This document shows positions 33,800 through 42,939 of a stretch of DNA of 64,000 nucleotides, piece by piece. The position numbers and the translations under genes are program-made. Source of the stretch: Flocculibacter collagenilyticus (lineage in GTDB: Bacteria > Pseudomonadota > Gammaproteobacteria > Enterobacterales > Alteromonadaceae); the NCBI RefSeq assembly GCF_016469335.1, contig NZ_CP059888.1, positions 1,116,001 to 1,180,000 of the forward strand, in the 5' to 3' direction. The notes under the pieces were generated by a model. It was not told the origin of the DNA, searched no databases, and saw only the letters and a list, made by a program, of their open reading frames with translations. The stretch's first letter is position 1. Each line of letters begins with the position of its first letter.

Positions 33800-36691
33800 T
33801 TGGATACAGCTACTTTGCATAACATGGTAAATAAGCGAGCAGCTAATGCACACGCTTTTGATTTGCTACCTGAAGAAATTAAAAAAAGATCAGAATGCAA
33901 TACTCAACAATTTAATGCTAACACGCGAGAAAGGTTTGAAGCGCTACCAAAGGCGCAACAGTTACAGCTAAAAATATTGGCAGGGCTAAGTGACTTTATT
34001 GCAATGCAATTATGCCGATATAAAGAGTTACTACCTGAATTAAGCGCCCAAACGATCGGCATCAATCCAAATTATCACAGTGAAATTCAGCAATACGTTA
34101 ATGCTGAGCAAAATCAAGACGAGTTTTTTAAAGCTTTACGTAAATTTAGGCATACCGAGCTGGCTAAAATTGCTGCTGCGGATATGCTTGGGCAGATATC
34201 AATTGCGTCCGCCATTCAATACCAGTCACATTTAGCCGATGCTTTGATTCTGATGGCTTATGATTGGGCGGTGCAGCAAATATCCAACCGCTTTGGCTTA
34301 CCTCTTGATAAAAACGAGCAGCCTATACCAATGCAAATATTGGCGATGGGAAAGTTAGGAGGTGAAGAGCTTAATTTTTCTTCCGATATCGATTTAATTT
34401 TTATTTATCCTTGCTCTGGGGAGACAAAGGGCGGAAGAAAGTCATTAGATCATCATGAGTTTTATACCAAGGTAGGGCAAAAGCTAATTGCTGCGCTTGA
34501 TCAGCAAACGCAAGATGGGCAAGTATTTCGTGTAGATATGCGTTTACGTCCGTTTGGTGATAGTGGGCCATTAGTGATGAGCCATGCCGCAATTGAAGAC
34601 TATTACCAGGAACAGGGGCGCGAATGGGAGCGTTATGCCATGCTTAAAGCGCGAGTGCTAGGCGAGCCTAATAAATATTCCCATGCATTATACGCACTGT
34701 TGCAACCTTTTGTTTTTCGTCGATATATTGACTTTGGTGTCATGGAGTCGCTACGAAAAATGAAACGGATGATTCAGCAAGAAGTGAGGCGACGCGGGCT
34801 TGCAAATAACATCAAGTTAGGGGCAGGTGGTATTCGTGAAGTGGAATTTATTGTTCAAGCGTTGCAATTAATTAAAGGTGGTAGAGAGCCTAAAGTGCAA
34901 GTGAAAAGCTTACTAAAAGCCCTTCCTGTGTTAGTTGAAATGGGGCTTATTTTAGAAGACGAATGCTTGCGTCTGCAATCTGCGTATTTGCAACTAAGGC
35001 AGTGGGAAAACTACCTACAAGCGTTTGAAGATCAACAAACTCAAACGTTACCAGACGATACGCTTAATCAGTCTCGGTTAATCTATCTTTGCCAAGCTGA
35101 AAACTGGCAAGCTGTATTAGATAAAGTACAGCAAATTACTGCACAAGTCAGCCGTGAATTTAAGTGGATAATAGGCGATGAAGCAGAGCAACATGTTACC
35201 GACTACGAACATTTCCAGCTTCTATGGGGCTTAAATAAAATAGAAGATAAATTGGATATTCAGCTGCCTTGGTTAGCAGGCGACGACACCGAAAGCTTTA
35301 TTCGATCTGTTCATCAATTTAAAGCTGAAATGCGTAAACGCTCTTTAGGTACTCGCGGTAGAGATGTATTAGATAAAATGATGCCAATCTTACTGCGTTC
35401 GTGTGAAACCGAAGAAGTCTCGCTTGCACAGTGGCGTTCAGTATCGAGAGTGATTGGAGCAATTGCTACTCGCACTGCTTATTTAGAGTTGCTGTATGAA
35501 AATCATGGCGCCATGCGTCAACTGGTATATCTGTGCGCTGAAAGTGAGTGGTTAGCTGAGCAACTAGCAAAATATCCTATGTTACTGGATGAACTAATTG
35601 ACCCTCAATATATTCACAATCCTATTTCGCCACAAGAATTTGCCAGTGAATTGCGCCAGCACATGCTGCGAGTAAATGAAGATGATCTTGAATTACAGAT
35701 GGAGGTGTTACGACAATACAAGCAGACACAACAATTAAGAATTGCAGCTAGTGATTTGTCGGGGGCGTTGGCAGTAACCAAAGTAAGTGATCATTTAACC
35801 CATTTAGCTGAAGTTATTATTCAAGAAGTGGTCAATATTGCTTGGCATCAAATGGTACATCGTTATGGTTATCCGGCTGGTACAAGCGAAGAAAACAAGC
35901 AGTTTGCGGTTATTGCATACGGCAAACTCGGCGGTATCGAGCTAGGCTATGGCTCTGATCTAGATGTGGTTTTTATACATGAATGCGATATAAAAGGCGC
36001 AACTGATGGTAACAAAAGTATCGACTCAAGACAGTTTTATATTAAGTTAGCTCAACGTATTCAGCATATTTTTACCACTAATATGCAAACTGGAATGTTG
36101 TACGAATTAGACACTAGACTTCGCCCTTCAGGTGCTTCAGGGTTACTGGCTATTCATATTGACACTTTTCAACAATATCAGTTAGAAGACGCGTGGACTT
36201 GGGAGCATCAAGCACTTGTTAGAAGTCGTATTGTGTTCGGGCAACCATCAATTACTGAGAAATTTTACAACATTAAGCAACAGATAATAGCACAATCACG
36301 TGAGCAAGCAGTGCTGCGTGAACAGGTAGTAGAAATGCGCGAAAAGATGAGAAATCACTTATCTAAGTCAGCGCAAGACCAAGCAGATTTAAAGCAAGAC
36401 AGAGGTGGAATTGCTGATATAGAGTTTATTGCTCAATATTTAGTGTTGCTACATGCCGAAAAACATTCAGTACTTGCAGAGCACTCTGATACCTTGCGTA
36501 TTTTTAAGGAACTGGAAAAGTTATCACTGATTTCAGGCGCGCAAGCCACAGCGTTAAAAGAAGGGTATTGCTTGTTAAGGGATGAAGGGCACCACTTATC
36601 ATTAAAAGGGCTGCCACTTGTCAGCAATAAAGTTAAGATTAAAAGCTGTATGCAAGCGTGTGCTGAGATATGGCATGAAATCATGGCATGA
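33800..36691 (+). CDS. glnE: Glutamine synthetase adenylyltransferase/adenylyl-removing enzyme
   Basis: Adenylylates and deadenylylates glutamine synthetase in answer to nitrogen status via PII. It has 963 residues, the normal length, with two nucleotidyltransferase domains. The deadenylylase motif GKLGGEELNFSSDIDLIF is near 183-200 and the adenylylase motif GKLGGIELGYGSDLDVVF near 709-726, each with the Asp-x-Asp metal site. The start is TTG, with GGAG eight bases upstream. An ATG 12 codons later lacks a ribosome site. It is a stand-alone gene. Confidence 0.96.
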   Translation: MDTATLHNMVNKRAANAHAFDLLPEEIKKRSECNTQQFNANTRERFEALPKAQQLQLKILAGLSDFIAMQLCRYKELLPELSAQTIGINPNYHSEIQQYVNAEQNQDEFFKALRKFRHTELAKIAAADMLGQISIASAIQYQSHLADALILMAYDWAVQQISNRFGLPLDKNEQPIPMQILAMGKLGGEELNFSSDIDLIFIYPCSGETKGGRKSLDHHEFYTKVGQKLIAALDQQTQDGQVFRVDMRLRPFGDSGPLVMSHAAIEDYYQEQGREWERYAMLKARVLGEPNKYSHALYALLQPFVFRRYIDFGVMESLRKMKRMIQQEVRRRGLANNIKLGAGGIREVEFIVQALQLIKGGREPKVQVKSLLKALPVLVEMGLILEDECLRLQSAYLQLRQWENYLQAFEDQQTQTLPDDTLNQSRLIYLCQAENWQAVLDKVQQITAQVSREFKWIIGDEAEQHVTDYEHFQLLWGLNKIEDKLDIQLPWLAGDDTESFIRSVHQFKAEMRKRSLGTRGRDVLDKMMPILLRSCETEEVSLAQWRSVSRVIGAIATRTAYLELLYENHGAMRQLVYLCAESEWLAEQLAKYPMLLDELIDPQYIHNPISPQEFASELRQHMLRVNEDDLELQMEVLRQYKQTQQLRIAASDLSGALAVTKVSDHLTHLAEVIIQEVVNIAWHQMVHRYGYPAGTSEENKQFAVIAYGKLGGIELGYGSDLDVVFIHECDIKGATDGNKSIDSRQFYIKLAQRIQHIFTTNMQTGMLYELDTRLRPSGASGLLAIHIDTFQQYQLEDAWTWEHQALVRSRIVFGQPSITEKFYNIKQQIIAQSREQAVLREQVVEMREKMRNHLSKSAQDQADLKQDRGGIADIEFIAQYLVLLHAEKHSVLAEHSDTLRIFKELEKLSLISGAQATALKEGYCLLRDEGHHLSLKGLPLVSNKVKIKSCMQACAEIWHEIMA

Positions 36692-36782
36692 AATTATGGA
36701 TAACCAATAGTGTTTAATCGTGCATGCTGCACAACTATCAAGCCGCCGCATTTATCAAAAGGGTGGTAGCAGGGTATATAAA

Positions 36783-37370
36783 TTAAATCTTTGCTCGAAT
36801 GCAGTTACGCTCTAAATAGCCTGAAGGGCTTTTGGCGATAACTGCTGCACGTTCGTTTGGACAAAAGTAAGCGACTACTTCTACTTCAAAATCGCTGCCA
36901 ATTGCTTGTGCAGTTTTAGCTAAGGTGTGAAGAAAAGTAGAATCAGTTTGAAAGTAATGTTTTATTTTGTAATCGCGCTCTAAACGCCAGTACATGACTA
37001 AGCCCTCTTCTTGAGCAAAGTCTTCCATTTTGTCTTTTAGGGTATCGCCGGGTCTAAACCGTCGGTCTCTAACTGCGCCTTTCCATTTACGTGGCATTGG
37101 CTTAGTGAAGCGCTTACGTTCGGTTAAATCTTCCTCAAGGGTGTTATCACTAAGCTTTAAATTGATGATGAACTCGTCAATGGGATCGCTCGTATTACTT
37201 AGTGCCTCGCGAAATTTTTCATACGCTTTTGCAAATGAACTACCAGACGACGTTGCAGGGCTGTTATTGTTACCGCTACCTGAAAACAACGCATCTTGGT
37301 TGACTAACAGCAAGACCGCTAAAATCACTAATACTAGCGCGATCGAAATATGTCTAACCCAAAACCACAT
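36783..37370 (-). CDS. TcpQ C-terminal domain-like protein
   Basis: A 195-residue protein with one N-terminal membrane helix and a probably periplasmic C-terminal domain. Residues about 90-165 resemble the TcpQ/secretin-pilot C-terminal domain: FRPGDTLKDKMEDFAQEEGLVMYW, with a following DYKIKHYF. That domain is found with pilus assembly and peptidoglycan-linked proteins. The start at 37370 has AAGGA six bases upstream; a TTG five codons earlier would lie within it. It follows lpxL by 78 bases on the same strand. No pilus gene is near, so its role is unclear. Confidence 0.6.
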   Translation of the reverse strand: MWFWVRHISIALVLVILAVLLLVNQDALFSGSGNNNSPATSSGSSFAKAYEKFREALSNTSDPIDEFIINLKLSDNTLEEDLTERKRFTKPMPRKWKGAVRDRRFRPGDTLKDKMEDFAQEEGLVMYWRLERDYKIKHYFQTDSTFLHTLAKTAQAIGSDFEVEVVAYFCPNERAAVIAKSPSGYLERNCIRAKI

Positions 37371-37448
37371 CGTTGTTCCTTTCAAATTAATCCTTGATAC
37401 TACTCGTAATAAATAACATTGCCAATAAAAAACTTACCACCGAACAGC

Positions 37449-38372
37449 TTAACTATATAATGAGGGGGTGTTTTCAGGGCGCGTTTTAAACCGTCTATGT
37501 AACCACATATATTGAGTCGGGTTTCTTTTTACAGCATCTTCTACCCATTGGTTGACTCGAGTCACATCGGCTAAATCATCACCTGAAGGAAAGTTATCAA
37601 ATGCGGGTGCAGCTTCTAGCTCGTAACCTTGAGTGCCAGGTAGTCGTTTAGTGTAAATGGGCATAACTACACAATTTGCTTCTTTAGCAAATAATAATGT
37701 GCCTGTCGTGGTCGCGGTGTCTTTTACGGCAAAAAAAGGCGCAAATAAACTGCGTTTTTTACCGTAGTCTTGATCTGGTAAATAAAAGCAAACTTCACCG
37801 TCATTTAACGCACTAATAAGTCCTTTCACGTCGCGTTTCCCAATCATGTATTTGTTAGAGCGTGCGCGTCCATGATATTGAAAGTATTCCATTAAAGCGT
37901 TGTTATGAGGGCGATAAAAGCCAACACTAGGATGTGTGTACCCAAAAATTCTACAGCCCATTTCCAGATGCAGAAAGTGAGAGGCAAGCAGAAGCACCCC
38001 TTTTCCTTGATCTAAGGCTTTTTGAATATGTTCAAAACCTTTAAAGTGCGCCACCTGTTTCACGCGCCATGTTGGCCACCACCATGCCATGCTTGACTCC
38101 AGCATAGCTGTGCCTGTTTCTTTAAAGTTTTGCTTTACTAGTTGGGTGCGTTCGTCTTTTGGCATATCTGGGAAACATAGCTCTAAATTACGTTCAGCAA
38201 CTTTTCGGCGAGATTTTGCCAGCAAATAAAATAAGTTGCCAAGTCCACGACCTAGCGCAAGCTGAATTCTGAAAGGTAACCACGAGATTACCCACATGAT
38301 GAACAACATTAGCCAAACTGGCCAAAATACCGGAGACAGAAATTTCAATTGAAATTGAGGGGCTGAAGTCAC
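37449..38372 (-). CDS. lpxL: Lipid A late acyltransferase (LpxL/HtrB)
   Basis: Adds a secondary acyl chain to Kdo2-lipid IVA at the inner membrane. It has 307 residues, with a membrane segment near 16-35 and the catalytic HX4E as His132 and Glu137 in SHFLHLE, as in LpxL/LpxM. The start is GTG at 38372 with AGGA six bases upstream. It faces away from tolC across about 230 bases containing a terminator. LpxL rather than LpxM is favoured by general length and motif but cannot be separated firmly here. Confidence 0.92.
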   Translation of the reverse strand: MTSAPQFQLKFLSPVFWPVWLMLFIMWVISWLPFRIQLALGRGLGNLFYLLAKSRRKVAERNLELCFPDMPKDERTQLVKQNFKETGTAMLESSMAWWWPTWRVKQVAHFKGFEHIQKALDQGKGVLLLASHFLHLEMGCRIFGYTHPSVGFYRPHNNALMEYFQYHGRARSNKYMIGKRDVKGLISALNDGEVCFYLPDQDYGKKRSLFAPFFAVKDTATTTGTLLFAKEANCVVMPIYTKRLPGTQGYELEAAPAFDNFPSGDDLADVTRVNQWVEDAVKRNPTQYMWLHRRFKTRPENTPSLYS

Positions 38373-38541
38373 AATGCATCCTCGTTAGTTAACCTATTCA
38401 GATTAACGTACTTAATTGTATGGCAAAAATAATGGGGCGCTATTGTAACTAAACTAGCGAAAAAGTGGAGTGTTTAGTGCAATTTAGCCTGCGGGTCAGA
38501 TGAGTTACGTATTGAGTGAATAAAGTGAAATAACTGAATGA

Positions 38542-38571
38542 AAAATGGCGACATCAATGAGTCGCCATTTT
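38542..38571. terminator. Terminator of tolC
   Basis: A perfect 11-bp stem (AAAATGGCGAC / GTCGCCATTTT) with an 8-base loop just past the tolC stop. The A/T-rich flanks make it usable on either strand; on the minus strand it ends in a T run. Confidence 0.8.
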
Positions 38572-38599
38572 ATTTTTACTAATATAGAGCAAAGGTTAA

Positions 38600-40012
38600 C
38601 TATTTACTTAACCCTTTGTTAATGGCTAATAAGTCTTTTTGCGATAGTGTGCCCGCAGACTGTTTTAACGCCAAAATAGATAAAACATAATCATAACGTG
38701 TACCAGCAAGGTTACGCTTTGCATCATATAGATTACGTGTGCTTTGTAATACATCGACAATAGTACGTGTACCTACTTCAAAACCTGCTTCTGTTGCTTT
38801 TAGAGCACTTTCTGCAGATACCACCGCTTGTTCTAATGCGCGAACGGTTGGAATTAATGACGCAACGTCAGCATAAGACGTTCTTACTTTACGAATTACA
38901 TTTCGATGTGCTTGCTCAAGTGTTTCACTAGCATCGACAAATTGAGCTTGAGCTTGTTTAACAATCGCTGTCGTTGCACCGCCGCTATAAATAGGCAAGT
39001 TAAGTGTTAATCCTAAGCGGGTTGTTTCAACAGTAGGTGGCTCAGTCACTTGATTGATAGAGCCATTAGCGAAGATATTTGTGTCATTATTTTCTTGTTC
39101 TGTATAACTCTGGCTTGCGCTAAATGAAAGGGTAGGCATGTGTCCTGCTTGTGCCGCATCTATATTACGTTTAGCAATTTCAACCGCTAGCTGATTTGCT
39201 TTTAGCTCAAGATTATTTTGCTCTGCTAATGAAATCCACTCCTGAACGGTTGCCGGAACAGGGTTATTCGTTGAAAAACGAGCTGTATTTAATTGATTTA
39301 ATTCATTCGGATAGGTATTCGTGATTTCACGTAATACTTCTTTAGCAATTTCAACCCCGTTTCTTGCGCGAATTTCTTGCGCTACAGCGTTATCAAACTG
39401 TGCTTGTGCTTCGTGAACGTCAGTAATTGCGGTTAAACCAACCTCAAAGCGCTGCTTAGTTTGCTCTAACTGCCTTTCAATGGCTTTCTTTTCAGACTGA
39501 ACAAACTCTAAATCGTCTTGAGACTTAAGAATGTCGAAGTAAGCTTGAGTAGTACGAACAATTAGGCCTTGCTTAGCGAACGCGTAATTTGCTTCTGCTT
39601 GAAGTGTTCTTTGTTCCGCGGCGTCTAAGTCGTACCATTTACTCATATCGAATAATGACTGTCTTAAACTAATCGTAGTAATTAGCTGGTCAACTTCACG
39701 TTCGTAATTGAATGGCGTTTGAACTAAGTTGCCGTCTTCATCTGTGATCGGAACGCCTGTGAATGGGTCTCTGTCGTAAAACCCACCACCATCAGTATCA
39801 GTACGAGATAAACTTGATTCTAAATCGATTTGTGGTTGCAACACTGCTGAAGTTTGGCTTTCGCGTGCTTTATTTAAATCGATATTTGCAGCGGCTTTCA
39901 ATAATTGAGGGTCATTTTTTAGCGCTAATTGATAAACACTGACTAAATCATCGGCTTGAGCAGAAGTAACTGCTGCCACACTGATAAGTAATGAGAGTAT
40001 GGTTTTTTTCAT
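38600..40012 (-). CDS. tolC: Outer membrane channel protein TolC
   Basis: The trimeric outer-membrane exit duct for multidrug efflux and type I secretion. From the ATG at 40012 it has 470 residues with a clear signal peptide (MKKTILSLLISVAAVTSAQA). Two outer-membrane factor repeats follow, typical in the QSLFDMSKWYDLDAAEQRT and LPIYSGGATTAIVKQA blocks. A longer start six codons upstream has no ribosome site. It is divergent from nudF, the same arrangement as in E. coli. Confidence 0.94.
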   Translation of the reverse strand: MKKTILSLLISVAAVTSAQADDLVSVYQLALKNDPQLLKAAANIDLNKARESQTSAVLQPQIDLESSLSRTDTDGGGFYDRDPFTGVPITDEDGNLVQTPFNYEREVDQLITTISLRQSLFDMSKWYDLDAAEQRTLQAEANYAFAKQGLIVRTTQAYFDILKSQDDLEFVQSEKKAIERQLEQTKQRFEVGLTAITDVHEAQAQFDNAVAQEIRARNGVEIAKEVLREITNTYPNELNQLNTARFSTNNPVPATVQEWISLAEQNNLELKANQLAVEIAKRNIDAAQAGHMPTLSFSASQSYTEQENNDTNIFANGSINQVTEPPTVETTRLGLTLNLPIYSGGATTAIVKQAQAQFVDASETLEQAHRNVIRKVRTSYADVASLIPTVRALEQAVVSAESALKATEAGFEVGTRTIVDVLQSTRNLYDAKRNLAGTRYDYVLSILALKQSAGTLSQKDLLAINKGLSK

Positions 40013-40183
40013 TGTGTTATGTTCCGTCATCCGGTGGCGAATATTATTATTTATAATGGGGTTATTGTACGGTGAATAATTAATTTGTTAACCACTCATT
40101 CGTAACCACAAGCGTTCAAGTGTAACATAATGTTTTTATTAAACTTGTAAAAATTTAATCCAAAAGCGGGACAACATTGAATA

Positions 40184-40786
40184 ATGTTTAAACATTCAGA
40201 TATCAATATTGAAAAAACAGAGACAGTTTACAACGGATACTTTTCGGTTGAAAAGTATCTTTTTCGTCATCGCTTATTTTCTGGTGAGTGGAGTGAACTA
40301 GTTTGCCGAGAAATTATGGAAAGAGGCAACGCCGCTGCATTACTGCCCTATGATGTTAGTAATGACAAAGTGGTGTTAATTGAGCAAGTTAGAATGGGAG
40401 CAATGTCTTCGCAGCATTCTCCTTGGTTATTGGAGTGCGTAGCGGGAGTGATTGAGCAGGGTGAGTCGCCCCAACAAGTGGCAATTCGTGAAACTAAAGA
40501 GGAGTCAGGATTAGATGTAACAGAAGTGATGCCAATGCTAAGTTATTTATCTAGCCCAGGCGGTACCAGTGAGCGGTTACACCTATATATTGCTAATGTA
40601 AATAGTGAGTTGGCTGAAGGTGTGCATGGGTTACCGGAAGAACATGAGGATATAAAAGTGCATGTTATGACCCGCGAGCACGCAATGAATTTATTAAACG
40701 ACGGGAAAATAGAAAATGCGGCTACCGTTATTAGCTTGCAATGGTTACAATTAAACTTGGCAAAGGTGAAAGCTGCATGGTTATAA
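40184..40786 (+). CDS. nudF: ADP-ribose pyrophosphatase
   Basis: A 200-residue Nudix hydrolase that splits ADP-ribose to AMP and ribose 5-phosphate. The Nudix box runs 88-110 with Gly88, Glu94, the REU block Arg102-Glu103, and Glu106, Glu107, Gly109 matching GX5EX7REUXEEXGU. SYLSSPGGTSERLHLY after the box is typical of the ADP-ribose subgroup. It is the first gene of the nudF-yqiB-cpdA-yqiA-parE-parC run. Confidence 0.93.
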   Translation: MFKHSDINIEKTETVYNGYFSVEKYLFRHRLFSGEWSELVCREIMERGNAAALLPYDVSNDKVVLIEQVRMGAMSSQHSPWLLECVAGVIEQGESPQQVAIRETKEESGLDVTEVMPMLSYLSSPGGTSERLHLYIANVNSELAEGVHGLPEEHEDIKVHVMTREHAMNLLNDGKIENAATVISLQWLQLNLAKVKAAWL

Positions 40787-40838
40787 ATGTTACACAGTTT
40801 ATTACTTGTAGCTAATACAAATTAAGGCGTATTCATTA

Positions 40839-41312
40839 ATGGGTGTATCGAATAGCACAAATTCACATATATTAGGTAACAAGCCGAAACGCTATGTGCC
40901 AAGTATTAAGCAGTTTATGACTCTGTGCGAAGGGAATTACGCCAACTTGCTGAAACTGCTACCTCAAATTGAACCTGTAGGCTTTCATAGTCAGTTTTTT
41001 GTAAATGATGGCTTAACGTACCAACTCACCATTAAAGAGTGCAGTAAATACACTACATTAGTTGCGTGTGAACAATTGCAAAATGGCTTACCTGAATACT
41101 TAAGGCCGCATATGGATGTGAGGTTGTATCATGATGCACGCTTAGCAGAAGTGATCAGTAGCCAGAACATTAGTCGTATTAAACCGAGCTATGATTATCC
41201 TAATGAAAAAATGCATCAACAGAATGAGAAGTTTTTAACTAATCAATTCTTAAAGGAGTGGGTTCAGTTTTGTCTTAATTCTGGCCGAGTTAATATCGCC
41301 GTTAATTTTTAA
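40839..41312 (+). CDS. yqiB: DUF1249 protein YqiB
   Basis: A 157-residue protein of the DUF1249/YqiB family, recognised by KRYVPSIKQFMTLCEGNYA near the N-terminus and HMDVRLYHDARLAEVI in the middle. Function is unknown. It sits between nudF and cpdA, exactly as in E. coli. Spacing to both neighbours is short (52 and 33 bases), so co-transcription is likely. Confidence 0.9.
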   Translation: MGVSNSTNSHILGNKPKRYVPSIKQFMTLCEGNYANLLKLLPQIEPVGFHSQFFVNDGLTYQLTIKECSKYTTLVACEQLQNGLPEYLRPHMDVRLYHDARLAEVISSQNISRIKPSYDYPNEKMHQQNEKFLTNQFLKEWVQFCLNSGRVNIAVNF

Positions 41313-41345
41313 TTCTACTGCAACGTCGTATTTGAGGTATTAAGT

Positions 41346-42215
41346 TTGCCGTTAGATGACCCTTGGTTTAATCCGCCATCTTCATTACCAGTATCAAAAA
41401 ATAAGCAAGGCAATGCTAATGCGCATGCTGCAAAGCTTATTCAAATAACAGATTTACATTTATTTGCTGATCAAGAAAGCTGCTATTTTCATGGTAATAC
41501 GTATCAGAACTTACTTAATGTACTCTCACACATTGCGCAGCACCACGGTGATGCTGATGCATTAATTATGACTGGCGATATAACACAAGATCATACGACA
41601 GCTTCTTATCAACTTTTACAGCAAACTTTACAGCAAGCAATAGCTAAATCAAATTTGGCTTTGCCAGTGGTATGGTTGCCCGGGAATCATGACGAAGTTG
41701 CGCTTATGAATGAACACTTTTTTGCCGCGCCATTTATGACTGAGAAATATTTAAAAGTGGCTGATTGGCATATTTTGCTTTGCAATTCTAAAGGCAGTAC
41801 GCCCGCTGGTTGGATAAGTGAAGAACATCAAAGTGAAATAATCCACGTATTAAACGCTATTCCGGAAAATGAACACGCCATCTTATTTTGTCATCATCAT
41901 CCATTACCCATTGATGGATACTTAGACAAACACATTTTGGAAAACGGGAGTGGGTGGTTAACGAATGTGTCTCAGTATCCCCAAGTTCGTTGTATATTCC
42001 ATGGTCACGTTCATAATGAGTACCATATTAATTTTAAGCAAATAGATATATTCGCTACACCCGCAACCTCTATACAGTTTGAAAAGCAGACAGTCGACTG
42101 GCAAATTAGTCAGCTACCGCCTGCTTATCGAGTCATTTTATTACCTTTGTCTAAAACAGAAGCGCACTGTACGCAACCTGCTACTATTGAAACGTTTGTT
42201 GAGTGGCTAGCATGA
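41346..42215 (+). CDS. cpdA: 3',5'-cyclic-AMP phosphodiesterase
   Basis: A 289-residue metallophosphoesterase that hydrolyses cAMP to AMP, lowering Crp signalling. All family motifs are present: Asp36 and His38 (TDLHLF), Asp78 (TGDITQ), Asn114-His115 (PGNHDE), CHHHP, and GHVHNE near 221-226. It starts with TTG, eight bases after GAGG. Together with yqiB and yqiA it fits the E. coli order. Confidence 0.92.
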   Translation: MPLDDPWFNPPSSLPVSKNKQGNANAHAAKLIQITDLHLFADQESCYFHGNTYQNLLNVLSHIAQHHGDADALIMTGDITQDHTTASYQLLQQTLQQAIAKSNLALPVVWLPGNHDEVALMNEHFFAAPFMTEKYLKVADWHILLCNSKGSTPAGWISEEHQSEIIHVLNAIPENEHAILFCHHHPLPIDGYLDKHILENGSGWLTNVSQYPQVRCIFHGHVHNEYHINFKQIDIFATPATSIQFEKQTVDWQISQLPPAYRVILLPLSKTEAHCTQPATIETFVEWLA

Positions 42216-42236
42216 ATAAGGAGTTAGCACTTAATA

Positions 42237-42884
42237 ATGATAAATACAAAGTGTGATAATTTACACACATTCAACCTAAAGCAAGACATTGCTCACTCCA
42301 CATTGCCTGTGATTATTTACTTACATGGCTTTAATAGCTCGCGATACTCTGAAAAAGCGACTCTGACACAAGGTTACTTTAAAGATAACAACATCCAAGT
42401 GCATTGCGTGATTCCGCAATTATGTAATACACCTAAAGCTGCGCTTGAACAAATAACAGAATTGATAAACAGGCATCAAGATAATTTAATTGGTTTTATT
42501 GGTAGCTCGTTAGGTGGTTATTTGGCAACGTATTTTGTTGAAAAGATTAAAAAGCCGTTAAAAGCGGTATTGATTAATCCAGCCGTTGATCCATACAACT
42601 TATTTCCGCAATTCTTAGGCGAGCAGGTAAACCTTTATACCGAAGAGCGATATGTTTTGGCTCCACATCATGTAAACGAGTTACATGAAATGAATACACC
42701 CACGATAAATTTTCCCAAGCAGTACTGGTTATTGCAACAAACGGAAGATGAAGTGTTAAACTATCAGCTGGCAGTAGAAAAATACAAATATGCACGGCAA
42801 ACAGTAGAAGTTGGCGGCAATCATGCTTTTATTGGTTATGAGAGATTTTTACCAGATATTGTGAAATTTTTCGAATTAGCGTAA
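42237..42884 (+). CDS. yqiA: Esterase YqiA
   Basis: A 215-residue alpha/beta hydrolase of the YqiA family. The nucleophile is Ser91 in GSSLGG, with His near NHAFIG at the C-terminus and YLHGFNSS for the oxyanion region. E. coli YqiA acts on palmitoyl-CoA and nitrophenyl esters; its role in the cell is not settled. It stands between cpdA and parE with 21 and 55 bases of spacing. Confidence 0.9.
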   Translation: MINTKCDNLHTFNLKQDIAHSTLPVIIYLHGFNSSRYSEKATLTQGYFKDNNIQVHCVIPQLCNTPKAALEQITELINRHQDNLIGFIGSSLGGYLATYFVEKIKKPLKAVLINPAVDPYNLFPQFLGEQVNLYTEERYVLAPHHVNELHEMNTPTINFPKQYWLLQQTEDEVLNYQLAVEKYKYARQTVEVGGNHAFIGYERFLPDIVKFFELA

Positions 42885-42939
42885 AACCAATAAAAACAAA
42901 TTCTTAATTAATAACACCACAGCATTAGACTTATTATTT

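Noticed and set aside
37030-37416. 128-codon plus-strand frame opposite the TcpQ-like gene
   Set aside because: Antisense to a frame with a ribosome site and a recognised domain; no own ribosome site.
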